From assembly GCA_039707465.1 (NCBI GenBank), contig CM077658.1, positions 16,759,574 to 16,823,573 on the forward strand: a stretch of DNA of 64,000 bases, written 5' to 3'. This document shows positions 33,993 to 45,055 of this stretch, piece by piece. This stretch comes from Rhabdophis nuchalis. Its lineage: Eukaryota; Chordata; Lepidosauria; Squamata; Natricidae. The first letter of the stretch is position 1. The number at the start of each line of letters is the position of its first letter. Below the pieces are notes generated by a model. It searched no databases. It was not told the origin of the DNA and saw nothing but the letters and a program-made list of their open reading frames with translations. The position numbers and the translations under genes are program-made.

Positions 33993-34490
33993 GGCTAAAT
34001 TGACGACCATCTTCAAATCGCTCCATGGCTCGGGGCCTAGCTATATACGAGACCGCCTCCTGCCCCATACATCCCTTCGTCCGATCCGCTCCCACAGAGA
34101 GGGTCTTCTTCGGGTGCCGTCGGCGGAGCAATGCCGGTTGGCGACACCCAGGGGAAGGGCCTTCTCTGTGGCGGGCCCGGCCCTCTGGAACGACCTACCC
34201 CCCGACCTCCGCACTATCTTGGACCTCCGCCTCTTCCGCCAACGTCTTAAGACGTATTTATTCCAACAAGCCGGCCTAGGATAGCCCCCCGTTTCTGACT
34301 TTTTAAGGAAATTTATAATTTGGTAAGGGTTTTAACATTGGTTTTAGCACGGGTTTACTAATTTAATACATTTTAATTGATATTTATTGTATTTTGTGTT
34401 TTTAAATGATGCCTGTGTGCCGCCCTGGGTCCTAGCAAGGAGAAGGGCAGGGTATAAATTTAATAAAATAAATAAATAAAAAATAAATTG
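33993..34490 (+). pseudogene. L2-type LINE 3' end: ORF2 C-terminus plus short 3' UTR
   Basis: One open frame (33991-34284) encodes LTTIFKSLHGSGPSYIRDRL, then HREGLLRVPS, GRAFSVAGPALWNDLPPDLR and LRLFRQRLKTYLFQQAGLG, then a stop. This is the conserved end of an L2-type ORF2. The 3' UTR ends CGCCCTGGGTCCTAGC and an AATAAATAAAT tail. The reading frame is still open over about 95 residues, so insertion was fairly recent, but the copy is strongly 5'-truncated. Confidence 0.88.
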
Positions 34491-34704
34491 TTAGCGGAAA
34501 TCATGGGTGGCTCTGCCCACCCGCTCTGGCTCTATGGCATCCCATTTAGGCCCTTTTTTAAGGAAAAGCACATGCACAGATGCACGTGCTCACATTTGCA
34601 AACTGGTAAGGAAGGTAAGTGAGTACTACCCCTGCTGCTTACATTCAAATGTGGTATTGGGTTAAAAATATACTACATACTCCCAGAATAATCAAAAGGA
34701 ATAA

Positions 34705-35062
34705 GTAAAAGAGGAACACGATGGCTAAGATGCTGAGCTTGTCGATCAGAATTGTCAGCAGTTCCATGGTTCGAATCTCTAGTGCCGGGTAATAGTGTGA
34801 GCTCCTGTTACTTGTCCCAGCTTCTGCCAATCTAGCAGTTGGAAAGCAAGTAAAAAAGATGCAAGTAGAAAAATAGGAGCCATCTCTGGTGGGAAGGTAA
34901 CAGTGTTCCGTGTGCCTTTGGCGTTTAGTCTTTCGATGCCACATGACCACAGAGATGTCTTTGGACGGTGTGGGTTCTTCAGCTTTGTAACGGAGATGAG
35001 CACCGCCCCCTAGAGTCGTGGCTGACTTTCACATATGTGCAAGGCAAATCTTTGCCTTTGCC
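34705..35062 (+). mobile_element. Sauria-type SINE A, near full length
   Basis: GATGGCTAAGATGCTGAGCT head, GGTTCGAATCTC B box, GCAAGTAGAAAAATAGGAGC body, 3' end CAAATCTTTGCCTTTGCC. Confidence 0.9.
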
Positions 35063-35064
35063 TA

Positions 35065-35336
35065 TTATTCCCTGCCCAATCGTATCATCCAAAGACTCTT
35101 CCGTGGTCATGTGACCAGCATGACTATACGCCGATGCGCATGGAACGCTGTTACCTTCCCACCGAAATGTTACCTATTAATCTATTTCCATTTTCATGGT
35201 TTTGAATTGCTAGTGAACAAGAGCTAAGGCGAGTACTGGGAGCTCACCTTGTCTCGCGCACTCAGGTTTCCAACCCGGGCTGTCACCTTTTCTGACAAGC
35301 TCAATGACTTTAATCGCTGAACCATGGCACCCCCGA
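35065..35336 (-). mobile_element. Sauria-type SINE A, reverse orientation, diverged
   Basis: CCGTGGTCATGTGACCAGCA, GCTGTTACCTTCCCACCGAA, GGGAGCTCACCTTG and a reversed head ending CGCTGAACCATGGCACCCC. More diverged than its inverted neighbour. Confidence 0.8.
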
Positions 35337-36237
35337 ATAGGTTAATGCCTCAGTTGTCCTCAGTACTGTCTTAGAAAGCATGATTTCAGTCCATGTGTTC
35401 GGTTGGTTGACCCTTGATCTCCCAAGATGCTGGAACAACTGTTCTCATTTGCCTGTATGGTTTTGACCAAGTCCTCTGAGAACTTAGGGCAACGACGTTT
35501 GCCCCAAATTAATTAATTTAGGGCAATTAATTCATCTCCCATCGCTTCCTCTTCCTTTAGCATGCAGCCCCGAATCTTTTTTAGATTTTTCAGCATCTCT
35601 ATTTCATGGTATGTTTTTTGTTCGGCTGACAATTAAAGATGGGAAACAATGTTCTGCATTTAGCAGAGTAACAATGCCCCACTTAATCCTGTTTCATTTT
35701 GCTCTTTCGCTAGCCAAGGCCCCCATTTATTTCTTCCATTTGGGTCTAAAAATATATTTTTTGTATTTTTTTTTTAAAAAGAAGCTCTTTCAGAGGGGTT
35801 TTTTTTTTTTTTTGGTCATTTATAAATAGCAACGCTTGTTAATTCCTGCTTGGCTTTTTGGATTCATCTGATTAGCCAAGATATTGGCATATAAATGAAC
35901 TGTCAGCGTTAGTTGATGCTCAGCTACATAGGATCTGATGGCATTCTTTGTTTGTTGCATCTACTGCACCATTCTGCTTTTTATGACATAAAAATGTAAA
36001 CAGAAGAAAAGAAAAAAGCATTTTTTGGAAAAGGAGTACTAGTTACTCCCAGCTCATTTTTCCGTTTAAATATGAGAGGAACAAATCCATTTCCCAAAAG
36101 CCATAGTTGAATAAGACAAGGTTATGGGTTTTTTTGAACTCGCAACTCATTAACCTCTTAAGCATTGTTTGTAAACCACAATAGTTGGGTTTATGGAACT
36201 CGGTAAACTGAACCGAATTCATCTTTATGGCTTAACA
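35337..36237. other. Single-copy intergenic sequence
   Basis: No exon or mobile element recognised; T-runs at 35766 and 35800-35814. Confidence 0.5.
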
Positions 36238-36550
36238 TCTTCCTTCCTTCCTTCCTTCCTTCCTTCCTTCCTTCCTTCCTTCCTTCCTTCCTTCCTTCCT
36301 TCCTTCCTTCCTTCCCTCCCTCCCTCCCTCCCTCCCTCCCTCCCTCCCTCCCTTCCCCTTTCCCTTCCTCCCTCCCTCCTTCCTTTTCTGTATCTCCCTT
36401 CCTTCCTATCTCCCTCCCTCCCTCCCCCTCCAATCTCTCTCTCTCTCTCTCCTTCCTTCCTTCCTTCCTTCCTTCCTTCCTTCCTTCCTTCCTATCTCCC
36501 TCCCTCCTCCTCCTCTCTCTCTCTCTCTCTCTCTTTCCTTCCTTCCTTCT
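36238..36550. repeat. (TTCC)n / (CCCT)n / (CT)n compound microsatellite
   Basis: (TTCC)n at 36238-36315, (CCCT)n at 36314-36352, then mixed TTCC, CCCT and CT blocks. Long ORFs here are artefacts. Confidence 0.97.
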
Positions 36551-37680
36551 GATAGATGCCATTTCTTTGCACCTGTTTCATGATAGCTATCTCCTTGTTT
36601 TGCTAAGCCACTTTGGGTCCCCTTGAAATGGATGCAAAACCGCAGGATAACAAATAAACAAAGCCGATAGTAATCAAGAGCCCCTCTCAACCCCACAGCA
36701 TGGGCCTTTGGCACCAGCTTCAGTTTCCAAGCCCAAATTATAAAACTCCAGGCTGTTGGAGACATGGTCTAAAAGCCAAGAGTCCTGGCTCTACCATGAA
36801 TCAGAGATGAATGACTAAAGCAATGGACTATGAGTGTAATGGAAGGGCAGCTAACTGTAGTGAATTAATTAACTTGGTTATTTTTACAACCCAAGAGTGA
36901 GGAGTCGGCCTGAAGTGCTGAAATAACTTAGCTACCCTTGGGTACCATGTACCTTGACACATACACAGAAGAGGAATTGCCTTTGTAGCATGGTGTCAAT
37001 AAATAGAATATAATTATGGGAGGAAACAAGGGGAGAAGCAGCTTAGACATATCAGATCTTTCCTTTTTTGTACCCAAAAGGACTATCTCTTCTCTTTTTT
37101 CCTCTTTGAACTTCTTCCTCCTTGCCATATTTTTTTTGCCAAGTATTATATGTTAAAGTGAGATAGATTCCACTATTTTTTTCTCCTTTCTCGTAACAAT
37201 GGAAACAGCTTAGCAAATTTAAATAATTTTATGTCAAATATGTCTGTCTGAGGCTGTAATTTGTATGCTGTATTCCCACTCAATGCCATCTGAAGTAGCT
37301 GAGATACCTTATCTCACCCTGAAAGCTGGTGTTATAAAGACCTACTAAAAATATTACATACATTTTGCACTGCATTCTTGGGAGCAATTTGATGTGGAGG
37401 GTTTGGTGGGTTTTTCCCCCTCTGAGAATAAGGTTAGATATGCTCTGGATACAGGTAACATTTGTCTGATTGCTCTGATTTATTTTCCCCTGAGAAGAAC
37501 TTTAAATATTTTGTTAAGGTAAAAAGCTTAAAAACCAACATTTAAGGAAATGGATGGAGCTCCTCTATGAATGTATTTTTTTCTGGGTTCAAGAGAACCT
37601 CAAAACTTTTAATGTCTTAAAGCGTCTGTTATGAATTTGACTTCAGAAATTCAAAGAGAAATGTACAATATGAATAATAA
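36551..37680. other. Single-copy intergenic sequence
   Basis: AT-rich; no exon or mobile element recognised. Confidence 0.5.
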
Positions 37681-37681
37681 C

Positions 37682-38345
37682 AGAATAACAGTTGGAAGGA
37701 GACTTTGAAGGTCTTCTACTCCAAACCCTGCTCAAGCAGGAAACCCTATACCCCTTCAGACAAATGGTTGTCCAATACCTTTTTTTAAAACCTACAACCT
37801 ACACCTTAACTCACAACTTCTGAAGGCAACTTCCGTTCCACTGATTAATTCATCTAAGTGTCAGGAAGTTTCTCCTTAATTCTAGGTTGCTTCTCTCCTT
37901 GATTGGTTTCCATCCATTGCTTCTTGTCCTGCCTTCAGGTACTTTGGAGGATAGCAATAGCAATAGCATTTAGACTTTTATACCACTTTACAGTGCTTTT
38001 ACAGCTCTCTCTAAGCAATTTACAGAGTCAGCCCCTTGCCCCCAACAATTTGGGTCCTCATTTTACCCACCTTGGAAGGATGGAAGGCTGAGTCCACCTT
38101 GAGCCTGATGAGATTTGAACTGCCAAATTGCAGGCAGCTAGCAGGCAGCAGAAGTAACCTGCAGTACTGCATTCTAACCACTGTGCTACCAAAGCTCATA
38201 TATACCGCTTCACAGTGCTTTACAGCACTTACTCAGTGATTTACAGAATCAGTATATTGCCCCCAACAATCTGGGTCCTCTCTTCTTTGTGGCTGCCCCT
38301 CAGATATTGGAACACTGCTATCATGTCACCCCTAATCTACTTCTA
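37682..38345 (-). mobile_element. CR1-like LINE 3' end, interrupted by SINE B sequences
   Basis: The reversed CR1 3' end starts AGAATAACAGTTGGAAGGAG and passes CCTCCTTAATTCTAGGTTGC-like phrases to CAGGTACTTTGGAGG. After the SINEs it resumes TCTTCTTTGTGGCTGCCCCT and AACACTGCTATCATGTC. Confidence 0.85.
37951..38279 (-). mobile_element. Two SINE type B copies (one full, one tail) nested in CR1
   Basis: ATAGCAATAGCAATAGCATT begins the reversed tail of a full copy, whose head ends TTCTAACCACTGTGCTACC near 38192. A second tail-only copy follows (TACCGCTTCACAGTGCTTTA, 38198-38279). Confidence 0.8.
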
Positions 38346-38690
38346 ATGTACTAAGTGTAGAACTCTAACATGGATGTGGCCTGCATAATTCAGCATATGA
38401 AACTGTTACCAGTTTTTCATGCTTCTGATAAACCCCTGCTATATCTAATTCCATACTCTTGACCATCCTGGAGAGATTGTGGGATCTAAATTCAGATAAT
38501 CAAGAGACATTGGCTCACTGCTGCAGCTAATGAATTGACTGCATCATGAATGAGTCATCTGCATTCTTCCAGCTGTTGCCAAATTAGAACTCTTAGCAAG
38601 TCCCAACCGCTTTAGCCACTGAACAATGATAGGAATTGCATTTCAACAGTATCAATGAGATTACAGGATCCTCTTTGTTGGAACAAAAGT
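38346..38690. other. Single-copy intergenic sequence
   Basis: Nothing recognised. Confidence 0.5.
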
Positions 38691-38737
38691 TGTCAGAGTG
38701 CACACAGTGTGACTATGTGAGACAACCCAGGAGCAAG

Positions 38738-39208
38738 GTGTTAGTTACCATCTTTAAAGTGCTCCATGGCACGGGACCTAGTTATCTGCGGGATCGGATC
38801 CTGCCCCATACATCCCTGCGGCCGATTCGCTCCCACAGAGAGGGACTTCTCCGGGTGCCGTCCACTAGGCTATGCCAGCGGGCGACGGCCAGGGGAAGGG
38901 CCTTCTCTGTGACGGGCCCGGCCCTCTGGAACGACCTTCCCCCCGAAATTAGAACAACTACGGACCTCCGCTCCTTCCGTCAAAAATTAAAAACGCACTT
39001 TTTCTGCTTGGCCGGCCTAGGTTAGTCTTCCGTCTTTTAATAGGGCTTAGGGGATTTTAGTTAATTTTAAAATTGGGGATTTTAGCGCAGGGATAATCAT
39101 TGTTTAATTTGCCTTTTATTAATCTATTTATGTATATTTATTGGTATTTTTAATTTCCCTGTGCACCGCTCCGAGTCCCTTTGGGGAGAGGAAGCGGTCT
39201 ATAAATAA
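38738..39208 (+). pseudogene. L2-type LINE 3' end inside an LTR
   Basis: The open frame encodes LVTIFKVLHGTGPSYLRDRI, HREGLLRVPSTRLC, GRAFSVTGPALWNDLPPEIR and LRSFRQKLKTHFFCLAGLG before a stop at about 39025. The 3' UTR has CACCGCTCCGAGTCCCTTTG and an (ATT)n tail. A close paralogue of 33993-34490. Confidence 0.88.
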
Positions 39209-39312
<104 letters not shown>

Positions 39313-39868
39313 CAGTAACCAGGGGGTTGTATTTAAATAGTGGTTTTATCTACAAAGAATATATATATATACGTACCTCAGTCAGACTTCAAATAAACAG
39401 CAATCAGCAATTACAGAATGGAAGCACACACGGAGAGAGAGAGATACACCCCAACAGGGCCTCTTCTTATTACAGGCACTTAAAGTGATATCAGTCCAAA
39501 ATCCTTGCTGACTCATTCCTAGCTTTACATCATCATAGCTCTTAAACCATTACCCTGACAGAAGTATTTCTGAATCCAGAGGACCAAAGCAGTGGACAAT
39601 ATTTGTCCAAATCTTAACAGTAGTGAAGGGGCTGTTCCCTTCCTCTAACATTGCCCCCAAAAAACATACCGTATTTATCGGCGTATAACACGCACTTTTC
39701 CCCCCTGAAAATAGGGGGCAAATGATGTATGCGTGTTATACGCCGAAGCCATGTTTTTACAGTGGTCGGCAGCAGAGGGCCCGGCATGTCGGGGAGCTGC
39801 GCCGGACCCGTCGGAGCCACAGCCCCCTGGAGCGAGCGAACGGGCGGGGGGAAGGGCCAAAGAGGGGG

Positions 39869-40512
39869 CATCGGGCAGGGAAGCCGCGCGCATCTCCCCC
39901 GGCTCCCTCTGACAGCCACCACAGCACACGTTTCTCCTCCCTGTCGGAGGAAGCCGGCGGAGATACGCGCGGCTTCTCTGCCTTTCGCGCAGCTTCTCTG
40001 CCTTTCGCGCGGCTTCTCTGCCCTTCCCAGAGCCTTGCGCCCGGCAGGGGCATCGGGCAGGGAAGCCCCGCGCATCTCCCCCGGCTCTCTCTGACAGCCA
40101 CCGCACACGTTTCTCCTCCCTGTCGGAGGAAGCCGGCGGAGATACGCGCGGCTTCTCTGCCTTTCGCGCGGCTTCTCTGCCCTTCCCAGAGCCTTGCGCC
40201 CGGCAGGGGCATCGGGCAGGGAAGCCGCGCGCATCTCCCCCGGCTCTCTCTGACAGCCACCACAGCACACGTTTCTCCTCCCTGTCGGAGGAAGCCGGCG
40301 GAGATACGCGCGGCTTCTCTGCCTTTCGCGCAGCTTCTCTGCCCTTCCCAGAGCCTTGCGCCCGGCAGGGGCATCGGGCAGGGAAGCCGCGCGCATCTCC
40401 CCCGGCTCCCTCTGACAGCCACCACAGCACACGTTTCTCCTCCCTGTCGGAGGAAGCCGGCGGAGATACGCGCGGCTTCTCGCGGCTTCTCTGCCTGATG
40501 CCCCTGCCGGGC
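39869..40512. repeat. CpG-rich minisatellite, about four units of 159-182 bp
   Basis: CATCGGGCAG starts units at 39869, 40051, 40210 and 40372 (spacings 182, 159 and 162). Each unit contains TCTGACAGCCACC, GTTTCTCCTCCCTGTCGGAG and GAAGCCGGCGGAGATACGCG. Length differences come from one extra copy of a 20-bp subrepeat (GCTTCTCTGCCTTTCGCGC) in unit 1 and a 3-bp loss in unit 2. The array ends with GATGCCCCTGCCGGG, the inverse of its own unit border. Confidence 0.92.
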
Positions 40513-40609
40513 CACCTGGCCCGCTGTGGGAGGAGGCGTCCGTAACCTCTGGCATGCCGGCCCTTCTGCTGCTTCCCCGGTTGGGGCAGGGGGAGAGGGA
40601 AGAGAGGGA

Positions 40610-41030
40610 GTGACTGACATACACAGAGAGAGACAGAGGGGAAGGGAGGGAAAGACAGAGACAGAGAGAAAGAGAGGGAGGGAGAGAGACGGAGAGAGAC
40701 ACAGATAGAGAATGAATCGGAGACAGACAGGGGGAAAGAGGAAGAGACAGGCATACAGAGACAGAGAGAGGGAGGGAGAGAATCAGAGTGAGTGACACAC
40801 ACAGAGAGAGGGAGGGAGAGACAGATAGATAGAGACTGATTAAGTGAGTGAGAGACAGAAAGACAGACAAACACAGAGTGAGAGAGATGGGCAGAGGAAG
40901 GAGAGAGAGACAGATAGAAAGAGAGAGACGAAGGGAAAGAGAAAGAGAGAGAAAGAAAGAGAAAAAGAGAGAAAGAAAGAGAAATGGAGAGAGGGGGGAA
41001 GGAGGAAAGAGAGAGAGAGAAAGAAAGAAC
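40610..41030. repeat. GAGA/GACAGA purine-rich tract
   Basis: Irregular GAGA, GACAGA and GGGA units within the TIR element. Confidence 0.9.
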
Positions 41031-41281
41031 TTATGACCACAATTGAGCCTAAAAGTTTGGTTGCTAACCAAGGCCATCGTTAAGTGAGTTTCACCACATT
41101 TTCCTTTTACATTATTTACCTTATAAGTGGTAATAATATTAATAAAAAAAAGTTCTGAGCTACCCTTATTTTGCTTCAAAGTTCTTTATTTGAAATTTAA
41201 TTTTTTTCCCTGAAATTTCCCTCTTAAAATGAAGGTGCGTGTTATACGCCGGTGCGTGTTATACGCCGATAAATACGGTAG

Positions 41282-42120
41282 TTCATTTTTTGTTCATTTT
41301 TAGTGGCTGTGAAATGGAAGTGCTTGCTTTTCTAAAGTGCTCCCAGGTTTTATGTTGTTGGCACCAGATGCACGAAACATCATCAACTAATGTGCGTATA
41401 AAGGATGTTATGTATGGAATCAATAGAAAAGATATGTAAAACAAAAGATGTATGTGTGTGTATGTAAAAGGAAACACAGCAGATATGTAAAAGATGAAAA
41501 CTGTGCTGCAAAGATGATATGATTGTATAAACATATACAATCATATATTGTATAAAAGAAATATTTCTACTATTTGAAGTTTGTCTTTATCTTGGAGCCA
41601 ATGAGTTGGGAAATAGAATAATCTCTTCAGGTCTATGCATGGTGACGCCTTTGATTTCATGCGCCAGGATTTTGTTGTTTTTTTTAAAAAAAAGTTTAAA
41701 AAAAGGGAGATAAAACAAGTGAAAGAGAAAGATTTGCCACCGCAAAGCTGACTGGGATAACAGCCAAAGAAAAGATTAATTTAAAAAAAAACATCCATAG
41801 TTAGTTAATGTTAAAGACGATATGCAAACATACCTATAGACAAATATAAAGGAGGTCTCCATCTGAAAACAATAAGAAATTCATAGCCCCCGTGATTAAA
41901 GAAAGGGAATCCTGGGGAGATTTCCAGGCAGGTAGAATAACTAATTTTTAGTGAGCTCGAGTATTTTACTATCTGGCTCATTATTGGAGGATACTGACTG
42001 GCAAAACCCTTGGAATATCTGTTACATTCAACATGCATAACTTACACTCTACTACTGAGCTATAACCCCACATTCAAACATAAGAATTAGGCTGTGGTCT
42101 ACTTTGTCAAATGCCTTCCT
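41282..42120. other. Single-copy intergenic sequence
   Basis: No exon or repeat recognised. Confidence 0.5.
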
Positions 42121-42124
42121 GAAA

Positions 42125-42570
42125 TCCAAGTGCAGAGAAGAGCAACAAAGATGATTAGGGGGCTGGAGACTAAAACTTTTGAAGAACAGTTGCAGGAATT
42201 GGGTATGTCTAGTCTAGTGGGGAAAAAAGGACTAGGGGAGACATGATAGCAGTCTTCCAATATTTGAGGGGCTGCCACAAAGAAGAGGGGGTCAACCTAG
42301 CTTCCAAAGGACCAACAGGCAAAATGAGAAACAATGGTTGGAAGGTAATCAAGGAGAGAAGCAACCCAGAACTAAGGATAAATTTTCTAACAGTGAAAAC
42401 AATTAACCAGTGGAACAACTTGCCTCCAGAAATTGTGGATGCTCCAACACTGGAGGTTTCTAATAAGAAATTGGACAACCATTTGTCGGAAATGGTATAG
42501 GATTTCTTGCCTAAACAGGGGTTAGACTAGAAGATCTCCAAAGTCCCTTCCAACTTCATTATTCTGTTAA
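42125..42570 (+). mobile_element. CR1-like LINE 3' end
   Basis: AGAAGAGCAACAAAGATGAT, GGTATGTCTAGTCTAGTGG, CTTCCAATATTTGAGGGGCT, CAACCCAGAACTAAGGATAA, TTGCCTCCAGAAATTGTGG, then CTTCCAACTTCATTATTCTG. The upper part is a ruined ORF2 end. Confidence 0.88.
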
Positions 42571-44245
42571 ATATATCTCTGTAAGAACAAGAAAAACATC
42601 ACGTGTGCATTGGGGAAATTAATAAATTGATATTAGATAATACATCAAAGTTCACAGTTTTTTCCAGCACACAATTAAATTAAAAACGACCTACCCATTA
42701 TTTATATGTCTTTTCTGCATTTGCTTTTCTGCAAGAAAATATTTTAAAAGCTGTTCCTATATTTAACTTTTATTCTTTTCAATCTAACATCTGCTTACTT
42801 TTTTTTAGCTAATTGGGACTGATGGCCATGAAAGCAGTTAAGAGTTAACTCAGTCTAAAATTTAAAATTGGTTCTTTCTGCAGTCTTGGCTTTAATAATT
42901 TCCATTAATTGCAGTTTTAAATCTACCAAGCTTTAGCTTATTAAAAATAATATTAGTATGGAATGAGCTTTTTTCCATTTTAAAAATAACACTTCAAGTG
43001 ATGCCCTCCCAACTTCATATGCTCTTCTTTAAAGTCGGGGGGCGAAGAATAAGCTAATTATTTTTTTAGAAATACAATAGGATTATTTCACTTAATTTAA
43101 TATGCTAGATTATGTTCTTAGGAAAAGAAGACTCCTATTAACTGGGAAAGAAAGCTTTAATTTCTTTAACAGTGATTCATTCATAGGTTAGTATTATTTT
43201 TCCAAATTACATTATCTCACCACATGTAGGAACATTCTTTCCTCTATTAAACAGTTCTTAATTCACAGTTGGACATATGCATTTTGTTTTTCCTGTGCTG
43301 TTGATAAAGTATTTTTTTTCCAATTTAAAGGGAATATTTCTGAATGGATACCTCACTGGGAGTTGAGGTAATTAGGGGAAATGAAGTGGAAGGAATTTTA
43401 TTTAGCTCTCTTTGCTTCTTCATGTCCGGATTGTCAGCCATTTTGGGGGGACTTCAGGCCTGCCACACTTTCTATTCTACTATTCATTTTCTATTGTGGG
43501 AGAATGGGAGGGGAGATTATACAGAGTTGGGTGATATGTAGCCATAACAAAATTCTTTCTAGAAAGCCAAGGTCATCCTTCGTCTTCGCACTTGGCTGGA
43601 ACTGGATGGGTGGAAGCTGCCAGTGTGGCAGTGGGAGATTGGATCATGTGATGGACTTGTGGGTGTGTAGGGGCAAGATCTTGAACTTTCAACTGGGTGG
43701 GGAAAACCGGGAAGCTTTCAGATTCGGGTTTTCCCAGATGTGCCAACATGGCTCTCTTAATACATTGGAACTTTGAGGAATTCCTCAAATTCCTCAAATT
43801 TTGCCTTGGACTCTGATTTACTTTTGGGTGTTATTTGAAACCCTGACACAGATTGGCATTTCAACCCAGTTGAACTAAATTCTCCTATTACATCTGGAAT
43901 GGAAAAAAATATCTTGCTTAATACTGATCAATTTAACCAAAATCTCAAATCAGGATCAAACCACTTTCAATTGGCGAATTTTGTGTGAAGATAGAAATGG
44001 CTATTCTACTTAAGGAATGGGTCTCCAACAAGGTTTTAAGACAAAAGAGGCTGGGAGGACCAATTTAACCAAAATTGGCTGTTTTTCCTCATCTTATATT
44101 AAATCACCATTTACCCAATTTCATATTATACTGAGTGCATCCATTTGGAGCAACTACAATTTCTCAACCTAATTGCTTTGGCTTAGCTAGAGCCTAGAAA
44201 AATCTGATTAAGAATTGATATTCCCAGAATGTAAAAGAGATAGAC
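42571..44245. other. Single-copy AT-rich sequence; candidate conserved block near 42830-42990
   Basis: Repeat-free, with many TAAT motifs (TTTAATAATTTCCATTAATT). No exon recognised. See findings. Confidence 0.4.
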
Positions 44246-44490
44246 CAGGGATGTCAAACTCAAGGCCCGTGGGCTGGATCTGTCCCATGGGGTGCTTAAA
44301 TCTGGCCGGTAGGCTTGGCCTGGAAATAGCAACGGATTGGCCCACGGTACCTCTGGCAGCCAAAATGGGGCATGAGGGGGCATGCATATGCCCCCACACT
44401 CTGTTTTGGCCAACAAGGTGCTTTGAACTGCTTAGAAAGTTAACAACTGGTTCTCCCAGATAGGTGCAAACTAGCTGAATCCCACCGCTG
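44246..44490. mobile_element. hAT-type element, left end CAGGGATGTCAAACTC, chimeric right end
   Basis: The left end matches the family seen at 53495 (CAGGGCTGTCAAACAT). The right end resembles the 12074 family instead (TGAATCCCACCGCTG). No matching 8-bp flanks, so this may be two fragments joined. Confidence 0.55.
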
Positions 44491-44905
44491 GATGCTGGAT
44501 GGTTTCATGAAATTGAAATGACTTGTAGTTGCAACCCATCCAGAGTTCCTGAAAAGTCAACAGCGCACACAGGATTGATGTGTAGTTAAAAAATGAGGAT
44601 GGTAGGCTAGGAATGTAATAGATCAATAAAAATAATTATAACTAAATACATTGAGGAAGAGTAATGGGAACAAGAACAAAGAATGTCAGCATGTGATACT
44701 TATTATCTCTTGAACTGGTTTTCTGCATTTCGAACCTTGATGTTGACACAAGATTTTTCCTATCTTGAAAAAAGCCATGATCTTAATTTTTTTCCTCATT
44801 GCTTAGATTTCTTTTTTGGTTCCAACCAATGTTATGTTGGGATGCTTCACTTTGATGAATCCTTCCCAAATATTTTGGCTAAAACTTTGAAAAAAACATA
44901 GAGAA
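44491..44905. other. Single-copy intergenic sequence
   Basis: Nothing recognised. Confidence 0.5.
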
Positions 44906-44909
44906 CATC

Positions 44910-45055
44910 TCGGTTACAGGAGCTTTCAAGAAGATACTGGACTGCCATCTGTCAGAAATGGTGTAGGGTCTCCTGCTTGAGCAGGGGGTTGGACTAAATG
45001 ACCTACAAGGCGCCTTCCAACTCCGTTAATCTAATCTCTTCTATATTCTATTGCA
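44910..45055 (+). mobile_element. CR1-like LINE 3' terminal fragment
   Basis: TTTCAAGAAGATACTGGACT, CATCTGTCAGAAATGGTGTA, GAGCAGGGGGTTGGACTAAA, CTTCCAACTCCGTTAATC, then TATTCTATT. Confidence 0.88.

Larger units (their letters stand above)
39669..41278. mobile_element. 1.6-kb TA-flanked terminal-inverted-repeat element with minisatellite cargo
   Basis: Perfect inverted repeats of about 27 bp (left begins CCGTATTTATCGGCGTATAA) are flanked by TA on both sides, fitting Tc1/mariner-type insertion. Just inside each end is another copy of the GCGTGTTATACGCC motif. The interior holds a CpG-rich tandem array (39869-40512), a purine-rich tract (about 40610-41030) and a scrap of Tigger-like sequence (41035-41095). 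No transposase: the long ORFs on either strand follow the array and are not protein-like. Confidence 0.8.

Noticed and set aside
33991..34284. Possible host gene encoding a conserved 97-residue protein
   Set aside because: It matches the C-terminal end of L2-type LINE ORF2 and has a paralogue at 38738, so it is a retroelement remnant.
39614..41179. 521-residue minus-strand ORF and overlapping 399-, 287- and 258-residue ORFs
   Set aside because: They run across the GC-rich minisatellite and GAGA tract. Arg/Pro/Ser-rich repeats appear in several frames and both strands, with no domain, as expected from stop-free repeat DNA.
43344..43776. 131-residue ORF as a possible exon
   Set aside because: No similarity that I recognise, no acceptor or donor in the right places, and Trp/Cys/Gly-rich composition as in random frames.
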